Shown piece after piece: positions 8,598 through 17,818 of a stretch of 64,000 nt of DNA. Both the position numbers and the translations under genes were made by a program. Source of the DNA: Comamonadaceae bacterium UBA4962 (lineage in GTDB: Bacteria; Pseudomonadota; Gammaproteobacteria; Burkholderiales; Burkholderiaceae_C); NCBI GenBank assembly GCA_002397315.1, contig DHAE01000023.1, positions 180,419 through 244,418 on the forward strand, given 5' to 3'. Position 1 is the first letter of the stretch. The number at the start of each line of letters is the position of its first letter. The notes under the pieces were generated by a model. It was not told the origin of the DNA. It was given only the letters and a program-made list of their open reading frames with translations, and did not search any database.

Positions 8598-9935
8598 TCA
8601 GAGATGCGGCCAGACCAGCATGGTCACCGCGTAGATGGCGCCCACGAGCAGCATGGAGACCACCGTGTAGCCCATGATGTCCTTGAGCTTGAGCTTGGAC
8701 AGCGCCAGCGCCGGCAGGATCCAGAACGGCTGCACGAGGTCGTTCCAGCCGTTGCCCAGCATCACCGACATGGCCGTCTGCGCCTGCGATGCGCCGAGCG
8801 TGGTGGCCGCGTTGATCATGAACGGGCCCTGCAGCACCCAGTGGCCGCCGCCCGAGGGCGCGAAGAAGTTGATCACGAAGGAACTCACGAGGCCCCACAG
8901 CGGCAGCGTGGCGGCGGTGGAGATGTTCACGAAGACATGAGCGATCGATTCCACCAGCCCCGAGCCGTGCATGATCGCCATGATGCCGGCGTAGAACGGG
9001 AACTGCAGGATGATCCCGCCGATCGTCTTCACGCCCTCGTTGACCTTCTCCACGTACTTCATCGGCGTGCCCAGCAGCAGCACCCCGAGGAAGAGGATGA
9101 AGAAGTTGATCATGTTCAGGTCGAGATTGCCGCCCTTCACGAAATGCATGGCCACGTACGCCATGCCGCACAGGCCGATCAGCAGGCTCAGGGCCCGGCT
9201 GTTGTTCAGGCGGTAAGCCAGCGTCTTCTCGTCGCCCAGCAGCCCTTCCGCGCTGGCGGCGGGCTTCGCATCGGCCACGGTGGCCGGGTCCAGTTCGACC
9301 ACCTTCTCGCCCTGCTTCGGGTGCATGGTGGCGTTCAGCAGCGGCAGCGCGATCAGCACGGCGAGGCTGGTGAGCAGGATGGGCGCGGAGAAGATCGTCT
9401 GCGTGAGCGGGATCAGGCCCATGGTGCCCTCGAAGGCATGGCCCTTGGTGGAGATCAGCACGGGGATGGTCGCCGAGAAGCCCAGGCTGTACATCGTGAA
9501 GCCCGTGTAGGCCGCCGCGATGATCAGCGGATAGTGCACGCCGCGCACCCTGAGCGCCAGCTTGCGCGCCATGATGCCGCCGATCACCAGGCCGAAACCC
9601 CAGTTCAGGTAGCTGCCCACGCAGCCCACGATGGTCGCGACGATGATGGCCTGGCGCGGGGTGCTCACGCGCGCGGCGATGCGGTCGAGGAACCGGTCCA
9701 CGATGGGCGCGGCCGCCAGCACGTAACCCATCACCAGGATGACGGCCATCTGCGTCGTGAAGGCCAGCAGGCTCCAGAAGCCCTTGCCCCAGTCCTGCAC
9801 CACGGCATCGATCGGGCGGCTCTCCACGCCGAAGGCGAGTGCCATGGTGAGCAGCGTGAGCAGGATCGCGAAGACGAACGGATCGGGCAGGTAGCGCCGC
9901 ATCAGTTCGGTGAAGAAAGCGGTGATTTTCGACAT
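8598..9935 (-). CDS. AtoE-family short-chain fatty acid transporter
   Basis: A 445-residue polytopic inner-membrane protein with about ten to twelve hydrophobic segments. Family marks include RYLPDPFVFAILLTLLTM near the start, the polar membrane loops GCVGSYLNWGFGLVIGG and FAPSGGGHWVLQGPFM, and GNGWNDLVQPFWILPAL near the end. E. coli AtoE takes up short-chain acids such as acetoacetate together with the AtoDA CoA-transferase. Here the gene shares an operon with a PcaIJ CoA-transferase and a thiolase, so a short organic acid is a reasonable substrate. The transported compound is inferred from family only. Confidence 0.88.
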   Translation of the reverse strand: MSKITAFFTELMRRYLPDPFVFAILLTLLTMALAFGVESRPIDAVVQDWGKGFWSLLAFTTQMAVILVMGYVLAAAPIVDRFLDRIAARVSTPRQAIIVATIVGCVGSYLNWGFGLVIGGIMARKLALRVRGVHYPLIIAAAYTGFTMYSLGFSATIPVLISTKGHAFEGTMGLIPLTQTIFSAPILLTSLAVLIALPLLNATMHPKQGEKVVELDPATVADAKPAASAEGLLGDEKTLAYRLNNSRALSLLIGLCGMAYVAMHFVKGGNLDLNMINFFILFLGVLLLGTPMKYVEKVNEGVKTIGGIILQFPFYAGIMAIMHGSGLVESIAHVFVNISTAATLPLWGLVSSFVINFFAPSGGGHWVLQGPFMINAATTLGASQAQTAMSVMLGNGWNDLVQPFWILPALALSKLKLKDIMGYTVVSMLLVGAIYAVTMLVWPHL

Positions 9936-10007
9936 GGAAGAACTTGTCTCGCTGTTATGGGATGAATGAGAGAAGAAGAGAAATCGCGCAGCGCCTCAGG
10001 GGGTTGT

Positions 10008-10745
10008 TCACACCCCCGCGACTCCAGCGGTCATGCCACCGCAGACATACAGCACCTGCCCCGTGACGAAACCGCTGCGCGCGTCGAGCAGATAGGAAAC
10101 GGCATGCGCCACATCCTGGGGCGTGCCGACACGCTTCACCGGCACCGCGTCGATGATGGCCTGCGTGCGCGGCGCGCCGGGCGGGTTCGCGCGGTCGAAC
10201 AGCTCGGTGCGGATGGGACCGGGGCCGATCGCGTTGGCCGTGATGCCGTGGCGCCCCAGCTCCAGCGCCCAGACGCGCGTCATGCCGATCAGGCCCGCCT
10301 TGGTGGCCGAATACGCGGTGCGCAGTTCCTTGCCGAGCGCGGCGCGCGAGGACATGTTCACGATGCGTCCGAAGCCGGCCGCCTGCATGCCCGGAAGCAG
10401 CGCCTGCATGCACTGCAGGCTGCAGCGCAGGTTCAGCGCCACGGCCAGGTCGAACTGCTCCAGCGTCTGTTCGGCCGCCTCGGCCGGCACCACGATGCCG
10501 ACGTTGTTGACCAGCCGCGTGATCGGGCCGCCGGCCAGCGCCTGCTGCAGCGCACGCGCGGTTTCCGCGGGGTTGGAGAGGTCCGCCTGGATGCCGCCGG
10601 GCACGTGGTCGACCACGCGGTCGATGACGACCGGCTCGTAGCCGTCGGCGCGGCAGCGCTCGGCCGTGGCGGCGCCGATGCCGGCGCCGCCGCCGGTGAT
10701 GAGGACGCGCTCGCGCGCGGAAGTGGAGACAGGGGAAGTCGTCAT
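10008..10745 (-). CDS. short-chain dehydrogenase/reductase (SDR)
   Basis: A 245-residue classical SDR. It has the cofactor motif TGGGAGIGAAT near the N terminus, NNVGIV in place of the usual NNAG, catalytic Ser in VNMSSRAALGK, and the Tyr-Lys pair in AYSATKAG. The C-terminal part (GPGPIRTELF, GFVTGQVLYVCGGMT) is typical of the 3-oxoacyl-ACP reductase-like branch. Translation is taken from ATG 10745, which follows an AAGGA ribosome site, and not from the longer open frame. The gene lies between the YciI-like gene and the transporter in the leftward pca-type operon and probably oxidises or reduces a pathway intermediate. Confidence 0.88.
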   Translation of the reverse strand: MTTSPVSTSARERVLITGGGAGIGAATAERCRADGYEPVVIDRVVDHVPGGIQADLSNPAETARALQQALAGGPITRLVNNVGIVVPAEAAEQTLEQFDLAVALNLRCSLQCMQALLPGMQAAGFGRIVNMSSRAALGKELRTAYSATKAGLIGMTRVWALELGRHGITANAIGPGPIRTELFDRANPPGAPRTQAIIDAVPVKRVGTPQDVAHAVSYLLDARSGFVTGQVLYVCGGMTAGVAGV

Positions 10746-10792
10746 GGGGAATCCTTCAGGGGAATAGGGGGTGTCGCGCGGCAGCATCCGGC

Positions 10793-11089
10793 TCACAGGT
10801 GGCACTGCCCGTCGACGTACGCCTTGCGCCAGCGCGTGAGCACCACGCGCTCGAACAGGCCGGCGGCGTGGAACGGGTCGGCTTCGATGAAGCGCAGCGC
10901 CTCCTCGCGCGAATCCAGCGCCACCACGTAGAGGCCGCCGCCCAGGTCACGGCCGTCGTCGTCCAGCTTGGCGCCGCAGGCCAGCAGCAGGGCCTTGTGG
11001 CGGTCCAGGAACTCCAGGTGCGCGGCGCGCGTGGCCTGGCGCACGTGCTGGTGGCCGGGCTTGTCGAAGGTTTCGATGATGAAGGGCAT
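10793..11089 (-). CDS. YciI-family protein
   Basis: A 98-residue ferredoxin-like fold protein. It starts MPFIIETFDKPGHQHVRQ and carries the family core REAHLxFL-like RAAHLEFLDRHKALLLACG with the conserved His, GGLYVVALDSREEALRFI, and ADPFHAAGLFERVVLTRW, where the conserved Asp-Pro-(Phe) lies. YciI proteins resemble muconolactone isomerase in fold and in some pathways act as small lyases or dehydrochlorinases. Sitting in an operon with pca enzymes, it may assist lactone or ring-cleavage product conversion. A 126-base gap separates it from the cyclase gene upstream, the largest gap in the operon. Confidence 0.85.
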   Translation of the reverse strand: MPFIIETFDKPGHQHVRQATRAAHLEFLDRHKALLLACGAKLDDDGRDLGGGLYVVALDSREEALRFIEADPFHAAGLFERVVLTRWRKAYVDGQCHL

Positions 11090-11215
11090 GGCGTGTTCTT
11101 TCCGTGCGCGGCGGGCCGGCACATGGCGGCCGCCGGCGGTGCGGCGGCGGTGGTGGTTGCGGAAGGAATGTCCGGGGGCGCCGGGCCGGGGCCGAAACCC
11201 CGTGACGCCCCGGGC

Positions 11216-12289
11216 TCAGACCGTGGCGACCGGCGTCACGGGCGAGCCCACGGCACCGGGCAGGTTCAGCGGCGGGGCCGTCAGCAGGAAGCGGTGGCGG
11301 CCGTGGGCCCGCAGCCATTCGGCCAGCGGCGTGAGGTGCCAGAGTTCGCCCAGGTGCACGCCGAGCTTGAACAGGCAGTGCTCGTGCAGCGGCAGTGCCG
11401 CGCAGCAGGCCGCAGCGCCCGGCCGCGCGGGATGCGCTTCCACGGCGTAGTTGTCGGCCGCGATGGCGGCGAGGCCGCTGTCGGTGATCCACTGCAGCAG
11501 CTTCTCGTCGCGGCCGTCCAGCACCGCGCAGGCGTCGTGCAGCGCCTGTGGATCGGGATGCCGCCGCATGCCCAGCACCACGTCGGCGAAGCCCGTGTGC
11601 AGGCAGACGATGTCGCCCGGCTCCACCGCCACGCCGTCCTGCTCCAGCACGCGCATCAGCGTGTCGTGGCCGACCAGCGTGCGCGCATCGCCCAGGTGGG
11701 CGCGCAGGTCCACCATCACGCCGCGGCCCTGCACGCCCGTGCGGGCCATGCCTTCGATGCCGAGCGCATGCGCGGCCGAGGTACTTGCCGCGGGACCGGG
11801 GGACATGGGCGCGCCCGCGTCGCGCACGTCGTGCGGGCCGACCACGTCGCGGCCCGCGGCGTAGCCGTTGTAGTAGAGCGCCTCGGGCAGTCCGTCGCCG
11901 TTGGCGTCGAACATCGAGCCGGCATGCGCCAGGCTGTCCCATTGGGTCGAGTACTGCAGGTGCAGGATCGCCAGATCGTCGGAAAGCACGTCGGTGCGGC
12001 CCGGCTCGAGCTCGGCCAGCAGGCAGTTGAAATTCACCCGCCCCTTGCGCAGCGTGGGCCGCAGCACGGGCGGATGCCGGTTGGGATTGAGCGCGCTGCC
12101 GCCGGGATAATCGAGCGGCAGGCTCAGCGCGAAGCTCAATCCCTCGTGCACCTCGGCCACGCCCTGGCGCACCTTGGCGGGCGTCAGCAGGTTCAGGCGC
12201 CCCAGTTGGTCGTCGGGCCCGAAGTCGCCCCAGTTGGAGCCGGGCGGCCGGTGCTTCCAGCGGGGGTGGGCGGGCTGTGGCTGTTCCAT
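11216..12289 (-). CDS. cyclase-family metal-dependent hydrolase
   Basis: A 357-residue member of the cyclase/kynurenine formamidase-like family. Instead of the classical HxGTHxDxxxH metal motif it has the variant YSTQWDSLAHAG, where Asp and His are kept but the first His residues are replaced; this variant occurs in a large branch of the family of uncertain chemistry. The N-terminal SNWGDFGPDDQLGRLNLLT is also typical of that branch, as is the C-terminal LPLHEHCLFKLGVHLGELWHL. ATG 12289 is chosen because the upstream extension is basic low-complexity sequence. It lies 10 bases after pcaD, so the two are translated together, and it probably hydrolyses a lactone or amide in the same pathway. 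Confidence 0.82.
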   Translation of the reverse strand: MEQPQPAHPRWKHRPPGSNWGDFGPDDQLGRLNLLTPAKVRQGVAEVHEGLSFALSLPLDYPGGSALNPNRHPPVLRPTLRKGRVNFNCLLAELEPGRTDVLSDDLAILHLQYSTQWDSLAHAGSMFDANGDGLPEALYYNGYAAGRDVVGPHDVRDAGAPMSPGPAASTSAAHALGIEGMARTGVQGRGVMVDLRAHLGDARTLVGHDTLMRVLEQDGVAVEPGDIVCLHTGFADVVLGMRRHPDPQALHDACAVLDGRDEKLLQWITDSGLAAIAADNYAVEAHPARPGAAACCAALPLHEHCLFKLGVHLGELWHLTPLAEWLRAHGRHRFLLTAPPLNLPGAVGSPVTPVATV

Positions 12290-12299
12290 CGAAGCGGTC

Positions 12300-13097
12300 C
12301 TAATCCCTTTGCAGAAAATCCGCGAGCGCGGTATCGAAGGCCTGCGGCGCTTCGAGGTTCGACAGGTGCGATGCCGGCAGCTCGGCCAGCCGCGCGCCCG
12401 CGATGGCGGCCTGCATGGCCTGCGCATCCGCCACCGTGGTGACCGGATCGGCCTGTCCGGCAATCAGCAGGGTCGGCACGGAGATGCCGCCGATCGCATC
12501 GCGCAGATCAGCCTGCGCCAGCGCTTCGCAGCAGGCGGCATAGCCTTCCGGCGCGATGCCGGCCAGCCAGCCCTGGGCGCGCCGCACCACCTCGGGCCGC
12601 GCGCCGGCGAAGGCATCGGTGAACCAGCGCCCGGGTGCCGAGGCGGCGAGCTCGGCCATGCCGGCCGCGCCCTTCTCGCGCACCAGCGCGGCGCGGGTGG
12701 CCCAGCCGTCGGCCGTGCCGATCTTCGCGGCGCTGTTGGCCACCACGAGGCGCTCCAGGCGCTGCGGCGCGTTCACGCCCAGCCAGAGGCCCGTGAGGCC
12801 GCCCATCGAGATGCCGCAGAAGCCCGCCCGGCCGATGCCCAGGGCATCGAGCAGCGCGACCACGTCGCCGCCGAGCTGTTCGACCGTGTACGGCCCCGGC
12901 GACACCACGCTGCCGCCATGGCCGCGCGTGTCGTAGCGCACCACGCGGTGCGTGCGCGCGAACCGTTCGGCCTGCGCGTCCCACATCTCCAGCGTGGTGC
13001 CCAGCGAATTGGAGAACACCAGGGCCGGCGCGCCCGCGGGCCCGTCGACCCGCACGCGGAAACTCCCGGCAGCGGTCTGCAGCAGGCCGTCCGTCAT
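12300..13097 (-). CDS. pcaD: 3-oxoadipate enol-lactonase
   Basis: A 265-residue alpha/beta hydrolase. The nucleophile elbow GFCGISMGG gives the catalytic Ser, LIAGQADPVTTV the Asp, and ELPASHLSNLEAP the His; the oxyanion strand VFSNSLGTTLEMWD and RYDTRGHGGS match enol-lactonases closely. The enzyme opens 3-oxoadipate enol-lactone to 3-oxoadipate, which the neighbouring pcaIJ and pcaF products then carry to acetyl-CoA and succinyl-CoA. ATG 13097 lies 11 bases after the pcaF stop. The frame is also open far upstream inside pcaF, but that is an antisense-type shadow and is not used. Confidence 0.92.
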   Translation of the reverse strand: MTDGLLQTAAGSFRVRVDGPAGAPALVFSNSLGTTLEMWDAQAERFARTHRVVRYDTRGHGGSVVSPGPYTVEQLGGDVVALLDALGIGRAGFCGISMGGLTGLWLGVNAPQRLERLVVANSAAKIGTADGWATRAALVREKGAAGMAELAASAPGRWFTDAFAGARPEVVRRAQGWLAGIAPEGYAACCEALAQADLRDAIGGISVPTLLIAGQADPVTTVADAQAMQAAIAGARLAELPASHLSNLEAPQAFDTALADFLQRD

Positions 13098-13108
13098 GGC
13101 GCCTCCGC

Positions 13109-14320
<1,212 letters not shown>

Positions 14321-14357
14321 GGGTTTCGTCTCCTGTGGAATGGCGGTGTCGTGTCGG

Positions 14358-15008
14358 TCAGGCGGCGGCCCGGACGGGCAGCCCGATCAGCTCTTCGAGC
14401 GCGGTGCGATCGAGGCCCGGCACGGCATCGACGAACACCAGGCCCTCGGGCGTGCAGGCCAGCGTGGCCAGGTCGGTGTATATGCGCTTCACGCAGCCGA
14501 TGCCGGTGAGCGGGTAGGTGCACTGCGCGACGATCTTCGGCTGGCCCTGCTTGGTGAGCAGGTCCATCATCACCCAGGTCTGCTTCGCGCCGATGGCGAG
14601 GTCCATCGCGCCGCCCACGGCGGGGATGGCGCCGGGCTCGCCGGTGCTCCAGTTGGCCAGGTCGCCCGTGGCCGACACCTGGAAGGCGCCCAGCACGCAG
14701 ATGTCCAGGTGGCCGCCGCGCATCATCCCGAAGCTGTCGGCATGGTGGAAGTACGCGCCGCCCGGCAGCAGCGTGACGGGCTGCTTGCCCGCGTTGATCA
14801 GGTCGTAGTCCTCCTCGCCCGCGGCCGGCGCCGGGCCCATGCCCAGGATGCCGTTCTCGCTCTGCAGGATGACTTCGCGGCCCTCGGGGATGTGGTTGGC
14901 CACGAGCGTCGGCTGGCCGATGCCCAGGTTCACGACGGCGCCGTCGTGGATGTCCTGCGCCACGCGGCGGGCGAGTTCGTCCTTGCTTCGTTTCTGGTAG
15001 CTGCTCAT
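14358..15008 (-). CDS. pcaJ: 3-oxoadipate CoA-transferase subunit B
   Basis: A 216-residue beta subunit of a family I CoA-transferase. The catalytic Glu lies in the conserved ILQSENGILGMG segment; NLGIGQPTLVANHIPEG and the C-terminal CVKRIYTDLATLACTPEGL are also standard. Together with the alpha subunit encoded 29 bases upstream it moves CoA from succinyl-CoA to 3-oxoadipate. ATG 15008 gives the usual length. The frame continues through neighbouring genes on the same strand, which is a high-GC artefact. Confidence 0.93.
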   Translation of the reverse strand: MSSYQKRSKDELARRVAQDIHDGAVVNLGIGQPTLVANHIPEGREVILQSENGILGMGPAPAAGEEDYDLINAGKQPVTLLPGGAYFHHADSFGMMRGGHLDICVLGAFQVSATGDLANWSTGEPGAIPAVGGAMDLAIGAKQTWVMMDLLTKQGQPKIVAQCTYPLTGIGCVKRIYTDLATLACTPEGLVFVDAVPGLDRTALEELIGLPVRAAA

Positions 15009-15037
15009 GCTGTCTTCTCCACGGCGCGCGGTGCGCG

Positions 15038-15739
15038 TCAGGCCGATTTCTTGAAGCCGCCGGCCCGGGTGGCCACGCGGTCGATCTTCACCACGCGGCT
15101 CACGTAGATGCCGGGCGTGACGATGGCTTCCGGGTCCAGCGCGCCGAGCTCCGCCACCTCGTGCACCGTGGCCACCGTGCAGCGCGCGGCCGTCGCCATG
15201 ACGGGGCCGAAGTTGCGCGCCGACATGCGGTAGGTCAGGTTGCCCCAGCGGTCGCCGCGCTCGGCCTTGATGAGCGCCACGTCGCCGTGGATCGGGTACT
15301 CCAGCACGTACTGCCGGCCGTCGATCTCGCGCGTTTCCTTGCCTTTGGCGAGCTCGGTGCCGTAGCCCGTGGGGCAGAAGAACGCGCCGATGCCGGCCCC
15401 GGCCGCGCGCAGGCGCTCGGCCAGGTTGCCCTGGGGCACCAGTTCCAGTTCCAGCTGGCCGCTGCGGTAGAGGCCGTCGAACACGTGGCTGTCCACCTGG
15501 CGGGGAAAGCTGCAGATGATCTTGCGCACGCGGCCCGTCTTGAGCAGCGCGGCCAGGCCCGTGTCGCCGTTGCCGGCGTTGTTGTTCACCACCGTGAGGT
15601 CGCGCGCGCCCTGGGCGATGAGGCCGTCGATCAGCTCGCCCGGAATGCCCGCGGTGCCGAAGCCGCCGATCAGCACCGTGGCACCATCCCGCACGTCCGC
15701 CAGGGCCTCGGCCACCGAATCGGTCAGTTTGTCGATCAT
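15038..15739 (-). CDS. pcaI: 3-oxoadipate CoA-transferase subunit A
   Basis: A 233-residue alpha subunit of the CoA-transferase. It begins MIDKLTDSVAEALADVRDGA and has the glycine loop IGGFGTAGIPGELI, then TVVNNNAGNGDTGLAALL and the CPTGYGTELAKGKE segment of SCOT-type alpha chains. It is the first gene of the long leftward operon and starts 52 bases inside from the triple half-site operator, so it marks the promoter-proximal end. Regulation by the divergent IclR-type protein is very likely; PcaR/PcaU homologues respond to beta-ketoadipate or protocatechuate. Confidence 0.93.
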   Translation of the reverse strand: MIDKLTDSVAEALADVRDGATVLIGGFGTAGIPGELIDGLIAQGARDLTVVNNNAGNGDTGLAALLKTGRVRKIICSFPRQVDSHVFDGLYRSGQLELELVPQGNLAERLRAAGAGIGAFFCPTGYGTELAKGKETREIDGRQYVLEYPIHGDVALIKAERGDRWGNLTYRMSARNFGPVMATAARCTVATVHEVAELGALDPEAIVTPGIYVSRVVKIDRVATRAGGFKKSA

Positions 15740-15791
15740 GGAAAAGTCCTTCGTTCCGAACGCCCGGCATTCCCGAAAACCGGGTATGCTT

Positions 15792-15829
15792 TTGTTCGCA
15801 TATAGAACAATTGTTCGCTAAAAGAATCA
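15792..15829. promoter_or_regulatory. triple half-site operator between pcaI and the IclR-type regulator
   Basis: The AT-rich core of the divergent promoter holds a perfect palindrome, TTGTTC-N7-GAACAA (15792-15810), followed directly by an imperfect second copy, TTGTTC-N7-GAATCA (15811-15829). The junction itself is a 12-bp palindrome, GAACAA/TTGTTC (15805-15816). PcaU/PobR-type IclR regulators are known to use three about 10-bp half-sites in mixed orientation, so this is the expected layout. It ends 13 bases before the regulator start and can control both directions. Confidence 0.7.
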
Positions 15830-15842
15830 TACGCCACACGCC

Positions 15843-16688
15843 ATGCAAAGCGATCCCCCTCTCATGGAAAACCCTGATGCCGGTGCCCACGCGGAAACGC
15901 CGGGCTCGGAGGCCTCGCCGCGGCCCGGGGACAGCTACGTGCAGTCGTTCGCGCGCGGCCTCGCGGTGATCCGCTCCTTCAGCGCCGCCGCGCCGCAGCA
16001 GACGCTGAGCGAGGTGGCCGCCGCCTCCGGCCTCACGCGCGCCGGGGCCCGCCGCATCCTGCTCACGCTGCAGACGCTGGGTTACGTGGAGAGCGACGGC
16101 CGGCTGTTCCGTCTCACGCCGCGCATCCTCGACCTGGGCTTCGCCTACCTCTCCTCCATGCCCATCTGGGACCTGGCGGAACCCTCGATGGAAGCGCTGG
16201 CCGACCAGGTGCGCGAGTCGTGCTCGGCCGCCGTGCTCGACGGCCACGACATCGTCTACGTGCTGCGCGTGCACACCCACAAGATCATGAGCACCAACCT
16301 CGGCGTGGGCTCGCGGCTGCCGGCGTTCTGGACCTCGATGGGCCGGATGCTGCTCGCCGATCTGCCCGAAGAACGGCTGGCCGCCCTGCTGCGCGACCTG
16401 CCCCGCCGCCGCTTCACGCCCCGCACGGCGCTGGACGACGCGGACCTGCTCGCGCGCATCCGGGCCGCGCGCACCCAGGGCTGGTGCCTGATCGACCAGG
16501 AACTCGAAGAGGGCCTGATCTCCGTGGCGGCGCCCCTGCGCGACCGCGCGGGCCGCACCGTGGCCGCGCTCAACATCAGCGGCCAGGCCAACCGCACCAG
16601 CGCGAAGGTGATGCAGCGCGAACTGCTGCCCGCGCTGCTGCGCACGGCCGAGACCATCTCGCGGCTGCTGGGCACGCGGCGGGGCTGA
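15843..16688 (+). CDS. pcaR: IclR-family regulator of the pca operon (PcaR/PcaU type)
   Basis: A 281-residue regulator. After a flexible N terminus, the helix-turn-helix region (about residues 35-95) reads QSFARGLAVIRSFS, LSEVAAASGLTRAGARRILLTLQTLGYV, as in PcaR, PcaU and PobR. The C-terminal effector domain has VLDGHDIVYVLRV, NLGVGSRLPAFWTSMGRMLLA and GWCLIDQELEEGLISVAAPL, all strongly conserved in the aromatic-acid branch. It is divergent from pcaI across a 103-base intergenic region holding the operator. The name is given by family and neighbourhood; whether it senses beta-ketoadipate or protocatechuate cannot be read here. A second ATG at 15867 is a possible start. Confidence 0.88.
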   Translation: MQSDPPLMENPDAGAHAETPGSEASPRPGDSYVQSFARGLAVIRSFSAAAPQQTLSEVAAASGLTRAGARRILLTLQTLGYVESDGRLFRLTPRILDLGFAYLSSMPIWDLAEPSMEALADQVRESCSAAVLDGHDIVYVLRVHTHKIMSTNLGVGSRLPAFWTSMGRMLLADLPEERLAALLRDLPRRRFTPRTALDDADLLARIRAARTQGWCLIDQELEEGLISVAAPLRDRAGRTVAALNISGQANRTSAKVMQRELLPALLRTAETISRLLGTRRG

Positions 16689-16751
16689 GGGGCGCAGACC
16701 GGGGCTTCGCCCCCCAGCCCCGCTACGGAACACGGGGCCGCACGTGCGGTC

Positions 16752-16776
16752 TTCGCGGAACGCTCCGGGACTTCGC
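16752..16776 (+). promoter_or_regulatory. PIP box (HrpX/HrpB-type), perfect TTCGC-N15-TTCGC
   Basis: Two TTCGC boxes at 16752-16756 and 16772-16776 are separated by exactly 15 bases, the consensus plant-inducible promoter box bound by AraC-type HrpX activators that switch on type III secretion genes in Xanthomonas and Acidovorax. It lies 65 bases before the chosen start of the chaperone-like gene, in the correct orientation. A typical -10 element 30-32 bases downstream is not clear. Confidence 0.72.
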
Positions 16777-16841
16777 GCCCGAAGCGGTCCCTGGCCGGTG
16801 CGCGAGAAAAAATGGTGGCATTCGTCAATGAAGGCCATCCC

Positions 16842-17774
16842 ATGGACCGCACGCCACAACCGCCGCTCTCCGCCACGTCCTCCGCATGGCTGCGCGATGC
16901 CGCACTGCAGTTCGGTACGCCGGCCATCGCGCAAGCGTTCTCGGCGGCGCTTCCCGCCGAACTCGATGGCATCTCGATCGCTCCCGTGCTGCTTCAGGAA
17001 GAACCCGTGGAGCAATGGGCCCTGGTCGCTGCGCTGCCCCGGCCGCCCGGCGTCGAAGAACCCGTTTGGACCACGCTGCTGCTGCACCTCAATCCGTTGG
17101 CCATGGCGACCGCCCCGCTCGGTATCGGGACGGACGCAGCCGGCGGAGCGCTCGCCGTGTACCGCGTGCCCTCTGCGCACACCGGAGACGCGTCGCTGCT
17201 GGCGCAGGACCTGTTCGTGCTCAGCTACTTCAGCGGCCTGCTGCGCGAATGCGCGACCACGGTCCAGGACCACCTGCCCGCCATGCTCGACGCCCGCGCC
17301 CGGCACCCGGCACCGGAAGGTGACACGGCCGCGGCCAGCGGTGCGGCGGGGCTGCCGCCGCTCCCCGGTGCGATGGCTGCGGCGGTCCACGCGCAACTGG
17401 ACGCCGGCTGGCACCGGCCGCTGCTGCAGCAGGCTTTCCGCGCACTGGGAGCCGAGCCGGGCGGCGTCCGCGAGGTGCCGCTGGCCGAGTGCGTCCGCTG
17501 GAGGGGGACCGAGGTGCAGATCGTCGCCTGTGGCGACGGCCGCACGCTGCTGCTTTCCGCCCTGCTGCAGCGGTCCCTGGCGGACATGGAGGCACGGCTC
17601 GCAGCCCTGGCCGCCAATGCGGAACTGATGCTCATCGCTGGCTGCAGCCTGGGCGTCTCGCCGGAAGGAACGCTCGTGCAGACACGCTGGAACGCCTCGG
17701 GCATGGACGGCGACGATCTGGCTGCCCAGCTCGACGGCTTCGCCACGCTAGCGACATGCATGGACGGCGCCTAG
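16842..17774 (+). CDS. probable tandem type III secretion chaperone
   Basis: A 310-residue protein without signal peptide or membrane segment. It appears to contain two related domains of the size and pattern of class I (CesT/Tir-type) type III chaperones. Residues about 20-125 run from a leading helix through LDGISIAPVLL, WTTLLLHLNPLAMAT and ALAVYRVP to a final helix with DLFVLSYFSGLLRECATTV. Residues about 185-305 repeat the order with GWHRPLLQQAFRALG, VQIVACGDGRTLLLSALLQ, ANAELMLIAGCSLGVSPEGTL and LDGFATLATC. ATG 16842 (GAAGG ribosome site) is preferred over ATG 16812. It lies between a PIP box and an effector-like gene, the normal place for a dedicated chaperone. The fold is inferred from pattern, not from a search. 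Confidence 0.6.
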   Translation: MDRTPQPPLSATSSAWLRDAALQFGTPAIAQAFSAALPAELDGISIAPVLLQEEPVEQWALVAALPRPPGVEEPVWTTLLLHLNPLAMATAPLGIGTDAAGGALAVYRVPSAHTGDASLLAQDLFVLSYFSGLLRECATTVQDHLPAMLDARARHPAPEGDTAAASGAAGLPPLPGAMAAAVHAQLDAGWHRPLLQQAFRALGAEPGGVREVPLAECVRWRGTEVQIVACGDGRTLLLSALLQRSLADMEARLAALAANAELMLIAGCSLGVSPEGTLVQTRWNASGMDGDDLAAQLDGFATLATCMDGA

Positions 17775-17818
17775 CCCCTCCGCGCTGCATTGACACCTCC
17801 CAACATCCGGAGCACACC

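Noticed and set aside
16701..16720. GGGGC-TTC-GCCCC hairpin after the IclR gene as terminator
   Set aside because: Short stem, no T-tract, and it lies just before the PIP box.
16706..16756. A further PIP box using TTCGC at 16706
   Set aside because: The distance to the next TTCGC is 41 bases; only the 16752/16772 pair has N15.
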